64,000 bases of DNA from assembly GCA_910584935.1 (NCBI GenBank), contig CAJUDU010000002.1, positions 1 to 64,000 on the forward strand, in the 5' to 3' direction. Below, one piece after another: positions 1-9,415 of the stretch. The notes beneath the pieces were generated by a model. The model was not told the DNA's origin. It searched no databases and saw only the letters and a list, made by a program, of their open reading frames with translations. Position 1 is the first letter of the stretch, and the number at the start of each line of letters is the position of its first letter. Source of the DNA: an uncultured Butyricicoccus sp. (GTDB taxonomy: Bacteria > Bacillota > Clostridia > Oscillospirales > Butyricicoccaceae). The position numbers and the translations under genes were made by a program.

Positions 1-1152
1 GGCGCAGTTGTTATTCTATCCGAAATTGTCATAGATGTTTTTGACCGTATGGCGGCTGGTGCAGCATGGGCGCGGGAAAATTGGGATGTCCTTGCACCCA
101 TTATTCTGGGTGTGGCTTCCGCGCTGCTGATTTACCATGGATACTTAACCGCAGTAAGCATTGCGGAACGCATCAGCGGCATTCAAAAAGGGATTGCTGC
201 AGTAATGGCATATGCACACGCACGCGGAACGGATGCAGAAGCTGCTGCCGCTGCCCGCGCTACAGCCGCACAATATGGTTTCAACGCTGCCTTGCTTACC
301 TGCCCAATTACCTGGATTGTGGTTGGTATTATTGCGCTCATTTCCATACTTTATGCAGCAGTAGCAGCATTCAACCATTTCACAGATTCATCGGTCAGCG
401 CAACCGGCATTGTTGGGGCAGCTTTTGCCGTGTTGGGCGCACATCTCTATAATATGTTTATTGTCCCAGTATGGAACTGGTTCGCGTCACTTGCCAACTT
501 TATTGCAAATGTATTTCATAATCCAATTGCAGCAGTAAAAGTGCTGTTTTTTGATATGGCACAGACCATTATTGGCTATATCCGCAATGTTGCCGCCGGA
601 ATTGAAGCACTGATCAATATGATCCCAGGGATGCAGGTGGATATCACATCCGGTTTAGATGCGCTGTATGGACGGATAGAACGTGCCTCCAAACAGGTCA
701 AAGATGCGTCTGGTTGGAAAGAAATTGTCCAGCGCAAGGATTTCATTGATTACCGGATTGCGGCGCAAACAGGCTATGATTTTGGGCAACGTGTAGAAGC
801 CAAATTATCCGATACATTCAATCTGGATAAAATCCTTCAGGATGCAAAAAACGGGTTGGATGAAAACATTTATTCTTCTATTCCAGAACCTTCTTTGGGC
901 GATATTGCCGATACCGCAGAAAATACCGGCAAAATGGCAAAATCACTTGAAATCACCGAAGAAGACCTCAAGTACCTCAAAGATTTAGCTGAACGGGAAG
1001 TCATTAACCGGTTTACAACCGCGGAAATCCGGCTGGAAATGCACAACAATAATACGATTTCCGGCACGAATGATATTGACGGCATTGTGGATTATTTAGG
1101 TCAGCGGCTGGAAGAAATGATGGTAACAGCGGCAGAGGGAGTGCATGACTAA
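1..1152 (+). CDS. Phage tail tape measure protein, C-terminal part (partial)
   Basis: The reading frame is open from base 1, so the gene enters from outside the window and only its last 383 residues are present. The visible part begins with long alanine/isoleucine-rich hydrophobic helices (around residues 17-160) and ends in a charged helical tail. That is typical of the end of a tape measure protein, which sets tail length and can reach the host membrane during DNA injection. Position supports the call: it directly precedes the XkdP-like LysM protein, where PBSX-type phages carry xkdO. No peptidase domain is visible in this part. Confidence 0.75.
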   Translation, partial: GAVVILSEIVIDVFDRMAAGAAWARENWDVLAPIILGVASALLIYHGYLTAVSIAERISGIQKGIAAVMAYAHARGTDAEAAAAARATAAQYGFNAALLTCPITWIVVGIIALISILYAAVAAFNHFTDSSVSATGIVGAAFAVLGAHLYNMFIVPVWNWFASLANFIANVFHNPIAAVKVLFFDMAQTIIGYIRNVAAGIEALINMIPGMQVDITSGLDALYGRIERASKQVKDASGWKEIVQRKDFIDYRIAAQTGYDFGQRVEAKLSDTFNLDKILQDAKNGLDENIYSSIPEPSLGDIADTAENTGKMAKSLEITEEDLKYLKDLAEREVINRFTTAEIRLEMHNNNTISGTNDIDGIVDYLGQRLEEMMVTAAEGVHD

Positions 1153-1154
1153 AA

Positions 1155-1823
1155 ATGGCATATCAGATTTTACTGGGTGGGATGCTGTTCCCTGTTGCAC
1201 CGGAAAAGATAGATGTGAAAATCCAGTCGAACAATACAACAATTTCACTGATTGATGGCGCACAGATGAACATCCTGAAAACACCCAAACTCAGCGATAT
1301 CAGTTTTTCTGTGGAACTGCCTGGACAGCCTGGGCGCAGTTATGCTGTATATGAAAACAGTTTTCAGCCGCCAGGTTATTTCCTGCAAAAGCTGGAACAG
1401 ATGGCACTTGCCAAACAGCCGGTTTTGTTTCAGGTTGTGCGTGTGCTGCCAGACGGATTCTCCCTGCACAATACTGCTGTGCGGGTATCCATTGAGGATT
1501 ATACCATTACCGACAATGCTAAAGAAGGGTTTGACACTATCTTAAAATTGTCGCTAAAGCAGTATACACAAAAGAACACTTACACAGCTTCCCTGAAAGC
1601 GGCACTAGACGGCAGTACAGCAGTATCAGTACAACGTCAACGCACAATCCCACTAAGTACACCTGTGCTGCAAACTAGCATGATAACCGCCATGGCAGGT
1701 CAAACCTTGTGGACAATTGCCAAGAAATATTTAGGCGATGGCAGCAAGTACAAAGACCTTGCCGCAATGAATGGCATTTCAAACAGCGGCGTCAAACCAG
1801 GACAAACAATCAAGGTAAGGTGA
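1155..1823 (+). CDS. XkdP-like LysM baseplate/tail protein
   Basis: A 222-residue protein. The N-terminal two thirds resemble the XkdP/gp53-like tail proteins that link tube and baseplate. A single LysM domain occupies about residues 172-221, containing TLWTIAKKYLGDGSKYKDL and ending at the usual PGQTIKVR. LysM binds peptidoglycan, so the protein probably seats the baseplate hub on the cell wall or in the tail tip. It starts 2 bases after the tape measure stop; a GAGGGAG ribosome site lies inside the end of that gene. It sits between tape measure and hub genes exactly as xkdP does. Confidence 0.85.
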   Translation: MAYQILLGGMLFPVAPEKIDVKIQSNNTTISLIDGAQMNILKTPKLSDISFSVELPGQPGRSYAVYENSFQPPGYFLQKLEQMALAKQPVLFQVVRVLPDGFSLHNTAVRVSIEDYTITDNAKEGFDTILKLSLKQYTQKNTYTASLKAALDGSTAVSVQRQRTIPLSTPVLQTSMITAMAGQTLWTIAKKYLGDGSKYKDLAAMNGISNSGVKPGQTIKVR

Positions 1824-1827
1824 AGGT

Positions 1828-3804
1828 ATGGCACAGACCGTAAAAGCATTATTTACGGCATATTATCCAGCGGATAATAAGATGGAAGGCGGTTTCTTTG
1901 ACGCACAAGGCAACCGTCTGAATCCCGCCGCACACACTTGCGCCGCGCCGAAAAGCATCCCATTTGGCACCCGGATTAAGATCCAGGGCACAGGGACAAG
2001 CCTTGATGGGATGCTGTATACCGTTACTGACCGGGGCGGTGCAATCAAAGTGCGCGGCGATGTATACCAGTTTGATTTGCTGATGTCCAGCAAGGCGGAA
2101 TGCAATAATTGGGGGCGCAAAAATGGTACAGCCATCATTGGGGCAAGCGCTGCACAGCCAGCTGCAAAAACAACAAATGCACAGCCAGATCAAAGCACTG
2201 CGGTGCTGAAAAAAGTATTATCTTATGTTGATGCGCAAGTGGGCAAGGCATACAGTCAGGCAAACCGTTTCGGTGCAAATTCCTTTGACTGTTCCAGTTT
2301 AATTTATCGTGCGTTCCAAGCAGCAGGTATAAAACTGGTGCATAAAGATACAGGTGGTGCTGTCACAACATCCAATGCGGAAGTTTATGCGCAGGGCTTT
2401 ACTTTATTGTATCCGGATTCATATGGGCAGATTGGGAAGAACCTTCCCAGCCCTTCTGGGCTGCTCAGCACACTTGGTGTAAAGCCAGGTGATATTGTGT
2501 TTTACAACACGATGTCCACAACGCGAGCCAACAAAATCACGCATGTTGCCATCGTCAATGAACAAGGTGGTATTACCCACGCGGCAAACAGTAAACGTGG
2601 TGTTGTGCGTGACGGATTAACCGCGCATAATGGGAAAATCTGCGCAGTTTTGCGGTATGGGACAGGTTATTCGCCAGATGTTAAAACAACTGAAAATGCA
2701 GGAAGTACCACTGATGCGAATGCTGCAAAGCAGGAGAAAAAAGACATTACACAATCTGTCCTGATGAATACAGCAGGCACGGCAGCGGCTTACCGGGATA
2801 TGTCAATCCTGCAGGTTTCAACGGATATCAGCGCTAAAGCAGAACTGCTGATTGTCTGCGGGGACAGTGTACAAGCGCCGATTCTCAAAGACAAAATCCA
2901 GTGGGAAACCCAACGGAAAGGCAGTCCTGGGAAACTGACATTTACTTGCATTAAAGCGCCGGGGCTTAGCTTTCAGGAGGGTGACGCGGTACGTTTCCGC
3001 TATGACGGAAAAGATGTGTTTTTCGGCTATGTTTTCACCAAACAGCGCGATAAAGAACACCATATTAAAGTAACTGCATATGACCAATTACGTTATTTCA
3101 AAAACAAAGATACTATCATTTATTACAATAAAACGGCATCGGAACTGCTGAAAATGCTGGCAGCGGATAACCGCTTGCAGCTTGGCACAGTTGAAGATAC
3201 CGGATGGAAAATTGAAAAGCGCAACGAATCTGATGCAACATTATTTGACATCCTGCAAACCGCTTTGGACATCACATTGCGCAGCAAACAGAAAATCTAT
3301 GTTTTGTATGATGATTTTGGAAAGATATGTTTACGGGATATGGAAACTATGACGCTGGATATTCTGATAAACGGTGAAAATACTGAAAATTTTGATTATA
3401 CGACATCCATTGATAAAGATACATTTAACCGTGTTAAATTGTATCATGATAACAGCGAAACCGGTAAACGTGAAATTTATATTGCCCAAAGTGGCGCGGA
3501 CATGAACCAATGGGGTGTTTTGCAGTATTGCGAAAGTGTTTCCAATGAAGGTGTGGACATGAAAAGCAAAACAGATACTTTGCTGAAGCTTTATAACCGC
3601 AAAACACGCAATCTGACGGTAAAGAAAATCCTGGGTGACATCCGCGCAAGGGCTGGTATGCGGGTTGCGGTTGATCTTGGACTGGGTGATATTAACTTGA
3701 AATCATATTTGATTATTGAAAAAGCTGTCCATACCTTTGAAAGTGGACGGCATACGATGGACTTGACATTGGTTGGTGGGGAACGGGGTGAATTTATTGG
3801 CTGA
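1828..3804 (+). CDS. Baseplate hub (XkdQ-like) fused to 3D and NlpC/P60 cell-wall hydrolase domains
   Basis: A 658-residue, three-part protein. Residues about 5-105 are a 3D/RlpA-like double-psi barrel containing TVTDRGG and VYQFDLLMS. Residues about 125-280 are an NlpC/P60 peptidase with candidate catalytic Cys155 (SFDCSS), His239 (ITHVAIV) and His251 (ITHAANS). Residues about 325-658 match the XkdQ/gp27-like hub family. In phages of this type the hub carries the enzymes that locally cut peptidoglycan during infection, so this is probably a tail-tip lysin fused to its hub. It starts 4 bases after xkdP with GGTGAAGGT upstream. Bacillus PBSX XkdQ is much shorter and lacks these two domains. 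Confidence 0.88.
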   Translation: MAQTVKALFTAYYPADNKMEGGFFDAQGNRLNPAAHTCAAPKSIPFGTRIKIQGTGTSLDGMLYTVTDRGGAIKVRGDVYQFDLLMSSKAECNNWGRKNGTAIIGASAAQPAAKTTNAQPDQSTAVLKKVLSYVDAQVGKAYSQANRFGANSFDCSSLIYRAFQAAGIKLVHKDTGGAVTTSNAEVYAQGFTLLYPDSYGQIGKNLPSPSGLLSTLGVKPGDIVFYNTMSTTRANKITHVAIVNEQGGITHAANSKRGVVRDGLTAHNGKICAVLRYGTGYSPDVKTTENAGSTTDANAAKQEKKDITQSVLMNTAGTAAAYRDMSILQVSTDISAKAELLIVCGDSVQAPILKDKIQWETQRKGSPGKLTFTCIKAPGLSFQEGDAVRFRYDGKDVFFGYVFTKQRDKEHHIKVTAYDQLRYFKNKDTIIYYNKTASELLKMLAADNRLQLGTVEDTGWKIEKRNESDATLFDILQTALDITLRSKQKIYVLYDDFGKICLRDMETMTLDILINGENTENFDYTTSIDKDTFNRVKLYHDNSETGKREIYIAQSGADMNQWGVLQYCESVSNEGVDMKSKTDTLLKLYNRKTRNLTVKKILGDIRARAGMRVAVDLGLGDINLKSYLIIEKAVHTFESGRHTMDLTLVGGERGEFIG

Positions 3805-4060
3805 TTTAATGTGGACAATTAAACGCATTGCTATGGAAGCAGTGCGGGCTTCCAAACCAGCAGATTATGTGGTTGGCACAGTGTCCAATCTATCCCCGTT
3901 TACCATACAGCTAAACCAGAAACAAGAATATACAGGTAGTTTTCTGGTGTTCACACGACTTGCATCCAGACGGAAATGGCAGGTTGGTGATAAAGCCATT
4001 TTGCTGCAAAAACAAGGCGCACAGGAATTTCTGGTGATCGACAAAGGAGGGCAGTTATGA
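3797..4060 (+). CDS. XkdR-like small tail protein (DUF2577)
   Basis: An 87-residue protein if it starts at TTG 3797 (LADLMWTIKRIAME), which has GGGGTG about 8 bases upstream; in-frame TTG 3773 and GTG 3788 are alternatives. It overlaps the hub gene slightly. It matches the DUF2577 family, which follows xkdQ in PBSX-like tail operons: a small, beta-rich protein with a conserved KWQVGDKAILLQ segment. The role is presumed to be hub or baseplate assembly and has no proven biochemical activity. The start choice is the least certain part. Confidence 0.75.
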   Translation: MADLMWTIKRIAMEAVRASKPADYVVGTVSNLSPFTIQLNQKQEYTGSFLVFTRLASRRKWQVGDKAILLQKQGAQEFLVIDKGGQL

Positions 4061-4461
4061 TTCCGCACATTGGACAGCAGGATTTATCTGTCCTGACCGC
4101 TGAAACTATCCCAACACGCACATATCGTTTGGATTTGGATCGCGGCATTATCTCTGGTATGACACATGGGCTGGAAGCAATAAAGCAAGCAATTTATTTG
4201 ATTTTAAGCACGGAACGCTTTGTTTATCCCATTTACAGTTGGAATTATGGTGTGGAAATCTGGGGGCTGATGGGGCAGAACCGCTTTTATGTGGAAGCGG
4301 AACTGGAACGGCGTATCACAGATGCCCTTATGCAGGATGAGCGTATTTTATCTGTTGGCAGCTTTGCTTTTCAGCAGAAAAAACATATCATGCAAGTAAG
4401 TTTTGCAGTAGAAACCATTGCTGGGACTGCTCAAATGACACAGGAGGTTCGCTATGTATGA
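4057..4461 (+). CDS. XkdS-like / GpW-gp25 family baseplate protein
   Basis: A 134-residue protein with AAAGGAGGG just upstream and a 4-base overlap with the previous gene. The core (YLILSTERFVYPIYSWNYG) is characteristic of DUF2634/gp25-like baseplate wedge proteins, which are related to the lysozyme-like wedge component of T4 gp25. It acts in assembly of the contractile baseplate. Synteny with xkdS, between the DUF2577 and J genes, strongly supports the assignment. Confidence 0.85.
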   Translation: MIPHIGQQDLSVLTAETIPTRTYRLDLDRGIISGMTHGLEAIKQAIYLILSTERFVYPIYSWNYGVEIWGLMGQNRFYVEAELERRITDALMQDERILSVGSFAFQQKKHIMQVSFAVETIAGTAQMTQEVRYV

Positions 4462-5509
4462 GCATATGACCTATGAAAAAATCTTATCTGATTTATTGTC
4501 ACACGCGCCAGCAGATGTGGATACACGGGAAGGTTCTATTTTTTATGATGCAATTGCGCCTGCTGCTGCGGAACTGGCAAATGCTTATATAGAATTAGAT
4601 TATTGTATGGATGAAGCCTTTGCGGATACAGCGGAACGTGAATTTTTGATTCGACGCTGTGCAGAACGCGGCATTGTGCCACAAGCTGCATCAAATGCGA
4701 TATTAAAAGGTATTTTTGTGCCATCGGTGCCGATTGGCAGCCGTTTTAATGCGGATGACCGTAATTATATTGTACTAGAACAATTAGAAGATACGGTTTA
4801 TCGTGTGCAGTGTGAAGAAACCGGCGCGGCTGGGAATGGATATTTAGGCGCACTAATCCCGATAGAATATATTGATGGGCTGGAGAGCGCGGCATTGACA
4901 GAAGTATTGATTCCAGGTGAAGATGAAGAAGAAACTGACGCTTTACGGGAACGATATTTTCGTAGTTTTGACAGTCAGGCATTTGGCGGGAATATTGCGG
5001 ATTATCGGGAAAAAGTAAATGCTTTGCAAGGTGTTGGGGCAGTAAAAGTACATCCTGTTTGGAAAGGTGGCGGCACTGTGAAACTGGTTATTCTGTCCAG
5101 CGAATACAAACCGCCTTCACAAGAACTGGTGGACAGTGTGCAGACTGTCATTGACCCAGAAGAAAATCCTGGACAAGGCATTGGACTTGCACCAATTGAC
5201 CATACAGTGACAGTTGCAGGCGCCGTGGGACAGGCTGTAGATATTGGGCTGCATTTAACTTATGCGTCAGGATACAGCTGGAACAGTGTACAAGATAGTG
5301 TTATGTCAGCGGTTGAAAATTACTTTGCTTTGCTGCGGCAGGAATGGGAAACAGAAACTGTTGTTGTACGTATTTCACAGATTGAAACCCGGTTATTAGA
5401 AGTCGCTGGGATTGTCGATTTGCGGGATACGACATTAGGTGGTCTGGCAGAAAACCTTCAGATTGATGCAGATGCTGTACCTGTTCTGGGGAGGATTACA
5501 GATGGCTGA
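4454..5509 (+). CDS. Baseplate J-like protein (XkdT)
   Basis: A 351-residue member of the baseplate J/gp47 (JayE-like) family. Visible features are the acidic N-terminal region (DVDTREGSIFYDAIAPAAAE), the EEETDALRERYF segment and the central AFGGNIADYREKV. It forms the wedge that connects hub to sheath and changes shape during contraction. It overlaps gp25 by 8 bases and the next gene by 8 bases, so translation is probably coupled. Length is normal for XkdT. Confidence 0.9.
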   Translation: MYEHMTYEKILSDLLSHAPADVDTREGSIFYDAIAPAAAELANAYIELDYCMDEAFADTAEREFLIRRCAERGIVPQAASNAILKGIFVPSVPIGSRFNADDRNYIVLEQLEDTVYRVQCEETGAAGNGYLGALIPIEYIDGLESAALTEVLIPGEDEEETDALRERYFRSFDSQAFGGNIADYREKVNALQGVGAVKVHPVWKGGGTVKLVILSSEYKPPSQELVDSVQTVIDPEENPGQGIGLAPIDHTVTVAGAVGQAVDIGLHLTYASGYSWNSVQDSVMSAVENYFALLRQEWETETVVVRISQIETRLLEVAGIVDLRDTTLGGLAENLQIDADAVPVLGRITDG

Positions 5510-6017
5510 TTTGATATTTTACCTGCCGGAACATCTCAAACAGATACGGGAACTGCGGGCAATTGTACAAGCAGAAACACCAGCGTTTACAAGGCTGTCA
5601 ACAGCACAAAAACAGTTGTTAGATGATCAGTTCGTTATGACCGCAAGCGATAGTGCCTTGAAGCGGTATGAGTTAATGTTTAGCATTCCCATAGGCACTG
5701 GGCTTCCAGCAGAGGAACGGCGCTTTCAGATCCTTGCTAAGTTAAACAACCGGCTTCCATATAGTATGGGCTGGCTGCGGCGCAAGCTGGATACGCTGTT
5801 TGGCGCTGGGAATTACCAGATTACCCGTGATATCCGCAAACGCTATTTAGCCGTGGAAACTGATGTGCAGTTTGAATCTGTACTTGTGGCGCTGTATGAT
5901 GACTTGCGGGCAAGTATTCCGGCAAATATGGAACTGGAAACCTATATTTCTTCACAATATATGGTGGGGCAGTATCATACCTGCTGGATGCAAACTTACG
6001 ATGAAATTTATCTGTAA
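5502..6017 (+). CDS. XkdU-like tail protein (DUF2313)
   Basis: A 171-residue protein. I chose ATG 5502 because GGGGAGG lies at 5488-5494 and the sequence MADLIFYLPEHLKQIRELR is the expected start of the DUF2313/YmfQ family; longer in-frame starts run through gene J. The family caps the wedge and may attach the fibre. It contains the conserved RRFQILAKLNNRLPYS and NYQITRD segments. It overlaps J by 8 bases and is followed after 12 bases by the fibre gene. Confidence 0.85.
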   Translation: MADLIFYLPEHLKQIRELRAIVQAETPAFTRLSTAQKQLLDDQFVMTASDSALKRYELMFSIPIGTGLPAEERRFQILAKLNNRLPYSMGWLRRKLDTLFGAGNYQITRDIRKRYLAVETDVQFESVLVALYDDLRASIPANMELETYISSQYMVGQYHTCWMQTYDEIYL

Positions 6018-6029
6018 GGGAGTGGAAAT

Positions 6030-8060
6030 ATGGCAGATTACAGAATTACATTAACCAGTGCAGGACTGGAATTATTAGCAAAAGCAACGGCTGGAAAGCA
6101 ATTGGTTTTCACTGGGGTGCAGCTTGGAGACGGTGATACACCAGATTCTTTTCAAGATATGACAGCGCTGATATCACCCAGAAAAACGCTTCCCATCCGC
6201 AGTGTGATTCATATAGGCGCAAAAGCGAATATTAAAGCGGTTTTGGATTATACCGCGATTACAGAAGATTTCCAATGGAAAGAAGTTGGCTTGATTGCGT
6301 CAGACCCAGACACAGACTGTGATGTTTTATATTGCTATGGCAATGCCGGGAATAAAGGTGACTGGATTACCAGCGGTATTACTGCAACCGCAAAAAGCAT
6401 CAATCTGACAGTTTTGGTGTCTGAATCAGCATCTATCACTGCTGTTATTGATGATAAGGCAAATTATGCGGCGGTAGATTTGTCCAATGTAGAAAGTGTT
6501 TCAATTGGGGAAAAGATAAAGGAAGCTGTTACGGCTGGGGAGCTGGCTGCGGCTGATTTGGACGCAGCAGCAAAAGATTTATCGAATGTAGAAAGTGCAG
6601 CAGTTAGCGGAAAAGTAAAAGATGCAGTCGGGGACGGGGAACTCACCGCAACTGATTTAAACGTAGCTGCAATAACATTATCAAATGTAGAAAGCGCATC
6701 AGTGGGCGGCAAGGTGAAAGAAGCAGTTATTGCTGGAAAACTAACTGCAACTGATTTAAATGCAGCAGCAAAAGATTTATCAAATGTAGAAAGCGCATCA
6801 GTTAGTGGAAAAGTAAAAGACGCAGTTGCCGCAGGAACTTTAACCGCCGATGATTTGCGGGCAATCCCCAGGCAAAATGGGAAAGCTGGTCAAATACTCG
6901 GCTTTTCGCAAGATAATGTTGTAGGAGCTATGAACCCTCCGGCTTCGGGTGTAACCGCTTTTAATGGAAGAAGTGGTGCTGTAACGCCATCTTCGGGGGA
7001 TTATAACGTATCTCAAGTAACGGGCGCGGCACCGAAGGATTCTCCTGAATTTACAGGCTCCATCTCATTAGGACGAAAAACCGGATCAACGACTGGGAAA
7101 AATTCTTTAGCAGTTGGAATAAATGCGGAAGCCACAGGTCGTTGCTGCATAGCAATTGGGGAAGATGTGAAAGCCTCTGATGGTTGGACATTTGCACTGG
7201 GTTATAGGACAAGAGCATCTAACACAGCAGCACATGCAGAGGGAGATAATACAACAGCATCCGGATATTCAGCCCATGCGGAGGGCGCAGATACAACAGC
7301 TTCTGGGAATTTTTCTCATGCTGCCGGAAAAGGCACGATTGCAGGAGCAGAATGCCAAACTGTAATTGGTTTTTGGAATGTGGAAAATACAGACGATCGC
7401 AACCCATTTATTATTGGATGTGGTGTAGAAGCAGCGCAACGCAAGAACTGTTTTCGGGCTGGTCCTTATGGAATTTACAGTATTTCTGCATATAACACCA
7501 GTGGTGCCGATTATGCGGAAATGTTTGAATGGCTGGACGGAAACCCGGAAAATCAAGATCGTACGGGGATGTTTGTTACGCTGGATGGTGAAAAAATTCG
7601 GATTGCTAAGCCAGACGATGATTTTATTTTAGGAATCATTTCTGGAAATCCATCTGTCGTTGGTGATGTGTATGACGATCAATGGAAAGGTATGCACGAA
7701 ACCGATATTTTTGGTCGCCCTATTTTTGAGATGCGGGAATTTCCTGCTGAAATCAGGACGATTTTACGTCCAGATGGAACAGAAGAAAACATAGAGATTA
7801 CACCTGCACAAACGAGAAATATTCCAAAGCTAAACTCCAATTATAATCGTGAGGAAAAATATGCTCCACGTTCTGAGCGCCCTGAATGGGATGCGGTTGG
7901 TATGATGGGCAAGCTGGTTGCTCTTGATGATGGAAGTTGTGAAGTCAATGGCTGGTGCCAAGTCGGTACGGGTGGTATTGCAATAAAATCCGAAACCAGA
8001 ACACGTTACCGTGTAATGGCAAGATTAGATGACACGCATATTCGGATATTGATAATGTAA
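6030..8060 (+). CDS. Tail fibre with N-terminal attachment domain, repeat shaft and C-terminal self-cleaving (peptidase G2-like) domain
   Basis: A 676-residue protein. Residues 1-145 form the DUF3751-like, baseplate-attaching N-domain of tail-collar fibres. Residues 147-278 are four 33-residue repeats built on DLSNVES...GKVKDAV. Around 350-440 are YadA-head-like repeats (HAEGDNTTASGYSAHAEG). Around 485-676 is a domain like the peptidase G2/intramolecular chaperone domain of Bacillus phage appendages (YAEMFEWLDGNPENQDR). That domain normally helps the trimer fold and then cleaves itself off. It is probably the main host-recognition fibre. The ribosome site AAGGGAGTGG lies about 8 bases upstream. 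Confidence 0.85.
   Translation: MADYRITLTSAGLELLAKATAGKQLVFTGVQLGDGDTPDSFQDMTALISPRKTLPIRSVIHIGAKANIKAVLDYTAITEDFQWKEVGLIASDPDTDCDVLYCYGNAGNKGDWITSGITATAKSINLTVLVSESASITAVIDDKANYAAVDLSNVESVSIGEKIKEAVTAGELAAADLDAAAKDLSNVESAAVSGKVKDAVGDGELTATDLNVAAITLSNVESASVGGKVKEAVIAGKLTATDLNAAAKDLSNVESASVSGKVKDAVAAGTLTADDLRAIPRQNGKAGQILGFSQDNVVGAMNPPASGVTAFNGRSGAVTPSSGDYNVSQVTGAAPKDSPEFTGSISLGRKTGSTTGKNSLAVGINAEATGRCCIAIGEDVKASDGWTFALGYRTRASNTAAHAEGDNTTASGYSAHAEGADTTASGNFSHAAGKGTIAGAECQTVIGFWNVENTDDRNPFIIGCGVEAAQRKNCFRAGPYGIYSISAYNTSGADYAEMFEWLDGNPENQDRTGMFVTLDGEKIRIAKPDDDFILGIISGNPSVVGDVYDDQWKGMHETDIFGRPIFEMREFPAEIRTILRPDGTEENIEITPAQTRNIPKLNSNYNREEKYAPRSERPEWDAVGMMGKLVALDDGSCEVNGWCQVGTGGIAIKSETRTRYRVMARLDDTHIRILIM
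6468..6863 (+). repeat. Four 99-bp tandem repeats inside the tail fibre gene
   Basis: Four in-frame 99-base units (6468-6566, 6567-6665, 6666-6764, 6765-6863) encode near-identical 33-residue blocks beginning AA[VKI][DT]LSNVES. They form part of the fibre shaft. Copy number in such arrays often changes by slippage, which alters fibre length. Confidence 0.9.
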
Positions 8061-8087
8061 TAGAATATAAACAGGAGGTCGATACCC

Positions 8088-8693
8088 ATGTTTCTTTTAC
8101 ATGCCAACAAAAACAAACTAACTGTTCAGCAGCGTGAACCTGTGACAAGCGGTTCAGTGAATGTTTATCCAGTCCGATTTGAATTTAGCAGCGATTGGGA
8201 TAATCTGACCTGCACTGCGTGTTTCCAATCCGGCGTATTATCTGCATCTATTTTGTTGGATGAAGCTGGTGAATGCAAGATCCCATGGGAAGTTCTGCAA
8301 ACGCCTGGGCAGCGGCTGTCTATTGGGGTTTATGGCACTTGTGGGGATGATATCGCATTACCAACCATATGGGCAAACTGTGGCACTGTCCTGCCTGGCG
8401 CAACTGCTGGTGCATTATCACAGCCGCCTACCCTGGGCATTTATGAACAGCTATTGAAGCAGCTTCAAAAGAAAGCCGATGGTTTGGATTACGATGGTAC
8501 ATTTTTATCTTTGTTATCTGGAAATAAGCTGCTTTCCGCTGTCCCGATTATTGGCGGAAGTGTGACAGAAGGCACAATGGATCACCGTATCCTTGAGCAC
8601 CGGGACGCTGCGGATCAGCATCCGATAGAAGCCATCAGCGGTTTGGAAGAAATCAGCAATTTAGAACTTCTTAAAATTTGGAATGGGGAATGA
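8088..8693 (+). CDS. Baseplate/fibre accessory protein of unknown function
   Basis: A 201-residue protein with ACAGGAGGTC 12 bases upstream. The N-terminal half is beta-rich (VYPVRFEFSSDWDNLTCTACF), followed by PPTLGIYEQLLKQL and a short helical tail. This layout is common in proteins encoded just after the fibre in Firmicutes phages. It resembles upper-baseplate (BppU-like) N-domains in general appearance only, and I cannot assign it to a family with certainty. Position between fibre genes suggests attachment or decoration of the receptor-binding apparatus. Confidence 0.5.
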   Translation: MFLLHANKNKLTVQQREPVTSGSVNVYPVRFEFSSDWDNLTCTACFQSGVLSASILLDEAGECKIPWEVLQTPGQRLSIGVYGTCGDDIALPTIWANCGTVLPGATAGALSQPPTLGIYEQLLKQLQKKADGLDYDGTFLSLLSGNKLLSAVPIIGGSVTEGTMDHRILEHRDAADQHPIEAISGLEEISNLELLKIWNGE

Positions 8694-8695
8694 TT

Positions 8696-9406
8696 ATGTC
8701 AAAGAAATTTTCTGGTGAAAATACATTGGCGTATTTGGTAACGCTGATTAAAACTGTATTAGGCGGCAAGGTGGATACCACAGATAAGCGCCTTATTGAT
8801 GCACGTACACCAACACAGCATGCCGAAACCCATGGCGTAAATGGCACAGATCCGATTACACCAACATCAATTGGCGCAGTGGCAACAGATGATATCGTGA
8901 ATGCGTTGGACAGCATGGATTCCAATAAACCGCTGGCAGCAGCACAAGGTAAAGTGTTGGCAGAACAAATTGCCAGCAAAGGTGATGGGGATATGCAGGC
9001 ATCCATCTATGATAAAGATAGTGATGGCATTGTAGATAACGCGGCAGCATTGGGCGGGCATTCGGCAGATTATTTTGCCACAGCGGATAGTATTTCCAGT
9101 TATGTAACCGGGCAAAAAGGACAGGCAGGCGGTATTGTGCCATTAGAAGCAGATAAGAAAATCAATTCGATTTATCTACCCTCCTATGTGGATGATGTAC
9201 TTGAAGGGTATTATCATGATGGTTTTTTCTATGTTGATGATACATATACCGAACTGATTCCAGGGGAAGCCGGAAAAATTTATGTAGATTTGCAGACGGA
9301 TATTTCTTATCGTTATGGTGGAAGCACATATGTTGCGATTACATCTTCCGATATGGTCGAAATCAGTAATACAGAAGTGCAGGCAATCTGGGATGCTGCA
9401 CAGTAA
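8696..9406 (+). CDS. Small fibre-like phage protein
   Basis: A 236-residue protein starting at ATG 8696 with GGGG 7 bases upstream; an in-frame ATG at 8690 overlaps the previous stop and is possible. It begins MSKKFSGENTLAYLVTLIKT, a predicted amphipathic helix shared in pattern with the next protein. It continues with HAETHGVNGTDPITPTSIGA, a motif usual in trimeric phage fibres. The C-terminal half contains YHDGFFYVDDTYTELIPG. Probable role: part of a fibre or adaptor to the receptor-binding protein. No enzymatic motif is visible. Confidence 0.6.
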   Translation: MSKKFSGENTLAYLVTLIKTVLGGKVDTTDKRLIDARTPTQHAETHGVNGTDPITPTSIGAVATDDIVNALDSMDSNKPLAAAQGKVLAEQIASKGDGDMQASIYDKDSDGIVDNAAALGGHSADYFATADSISSYVTGQKGQAGGIVPLEADKKINSIYLPSYVDDVLEGYYHDGFFYVDDTYTELIPGEAGKIYVDLQTDISYRYGGSTYVAITSSDMVEISNTEVQAIWDAAQ

Positions 9407-9415
9407 GGGGCAAGT

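Noticed and set aside
6468..6863. Regular repeats as a possible CRISPR array
   Set aside because: Units are contiguous 99-base coding repeats without spacers and continue the fibre frame.
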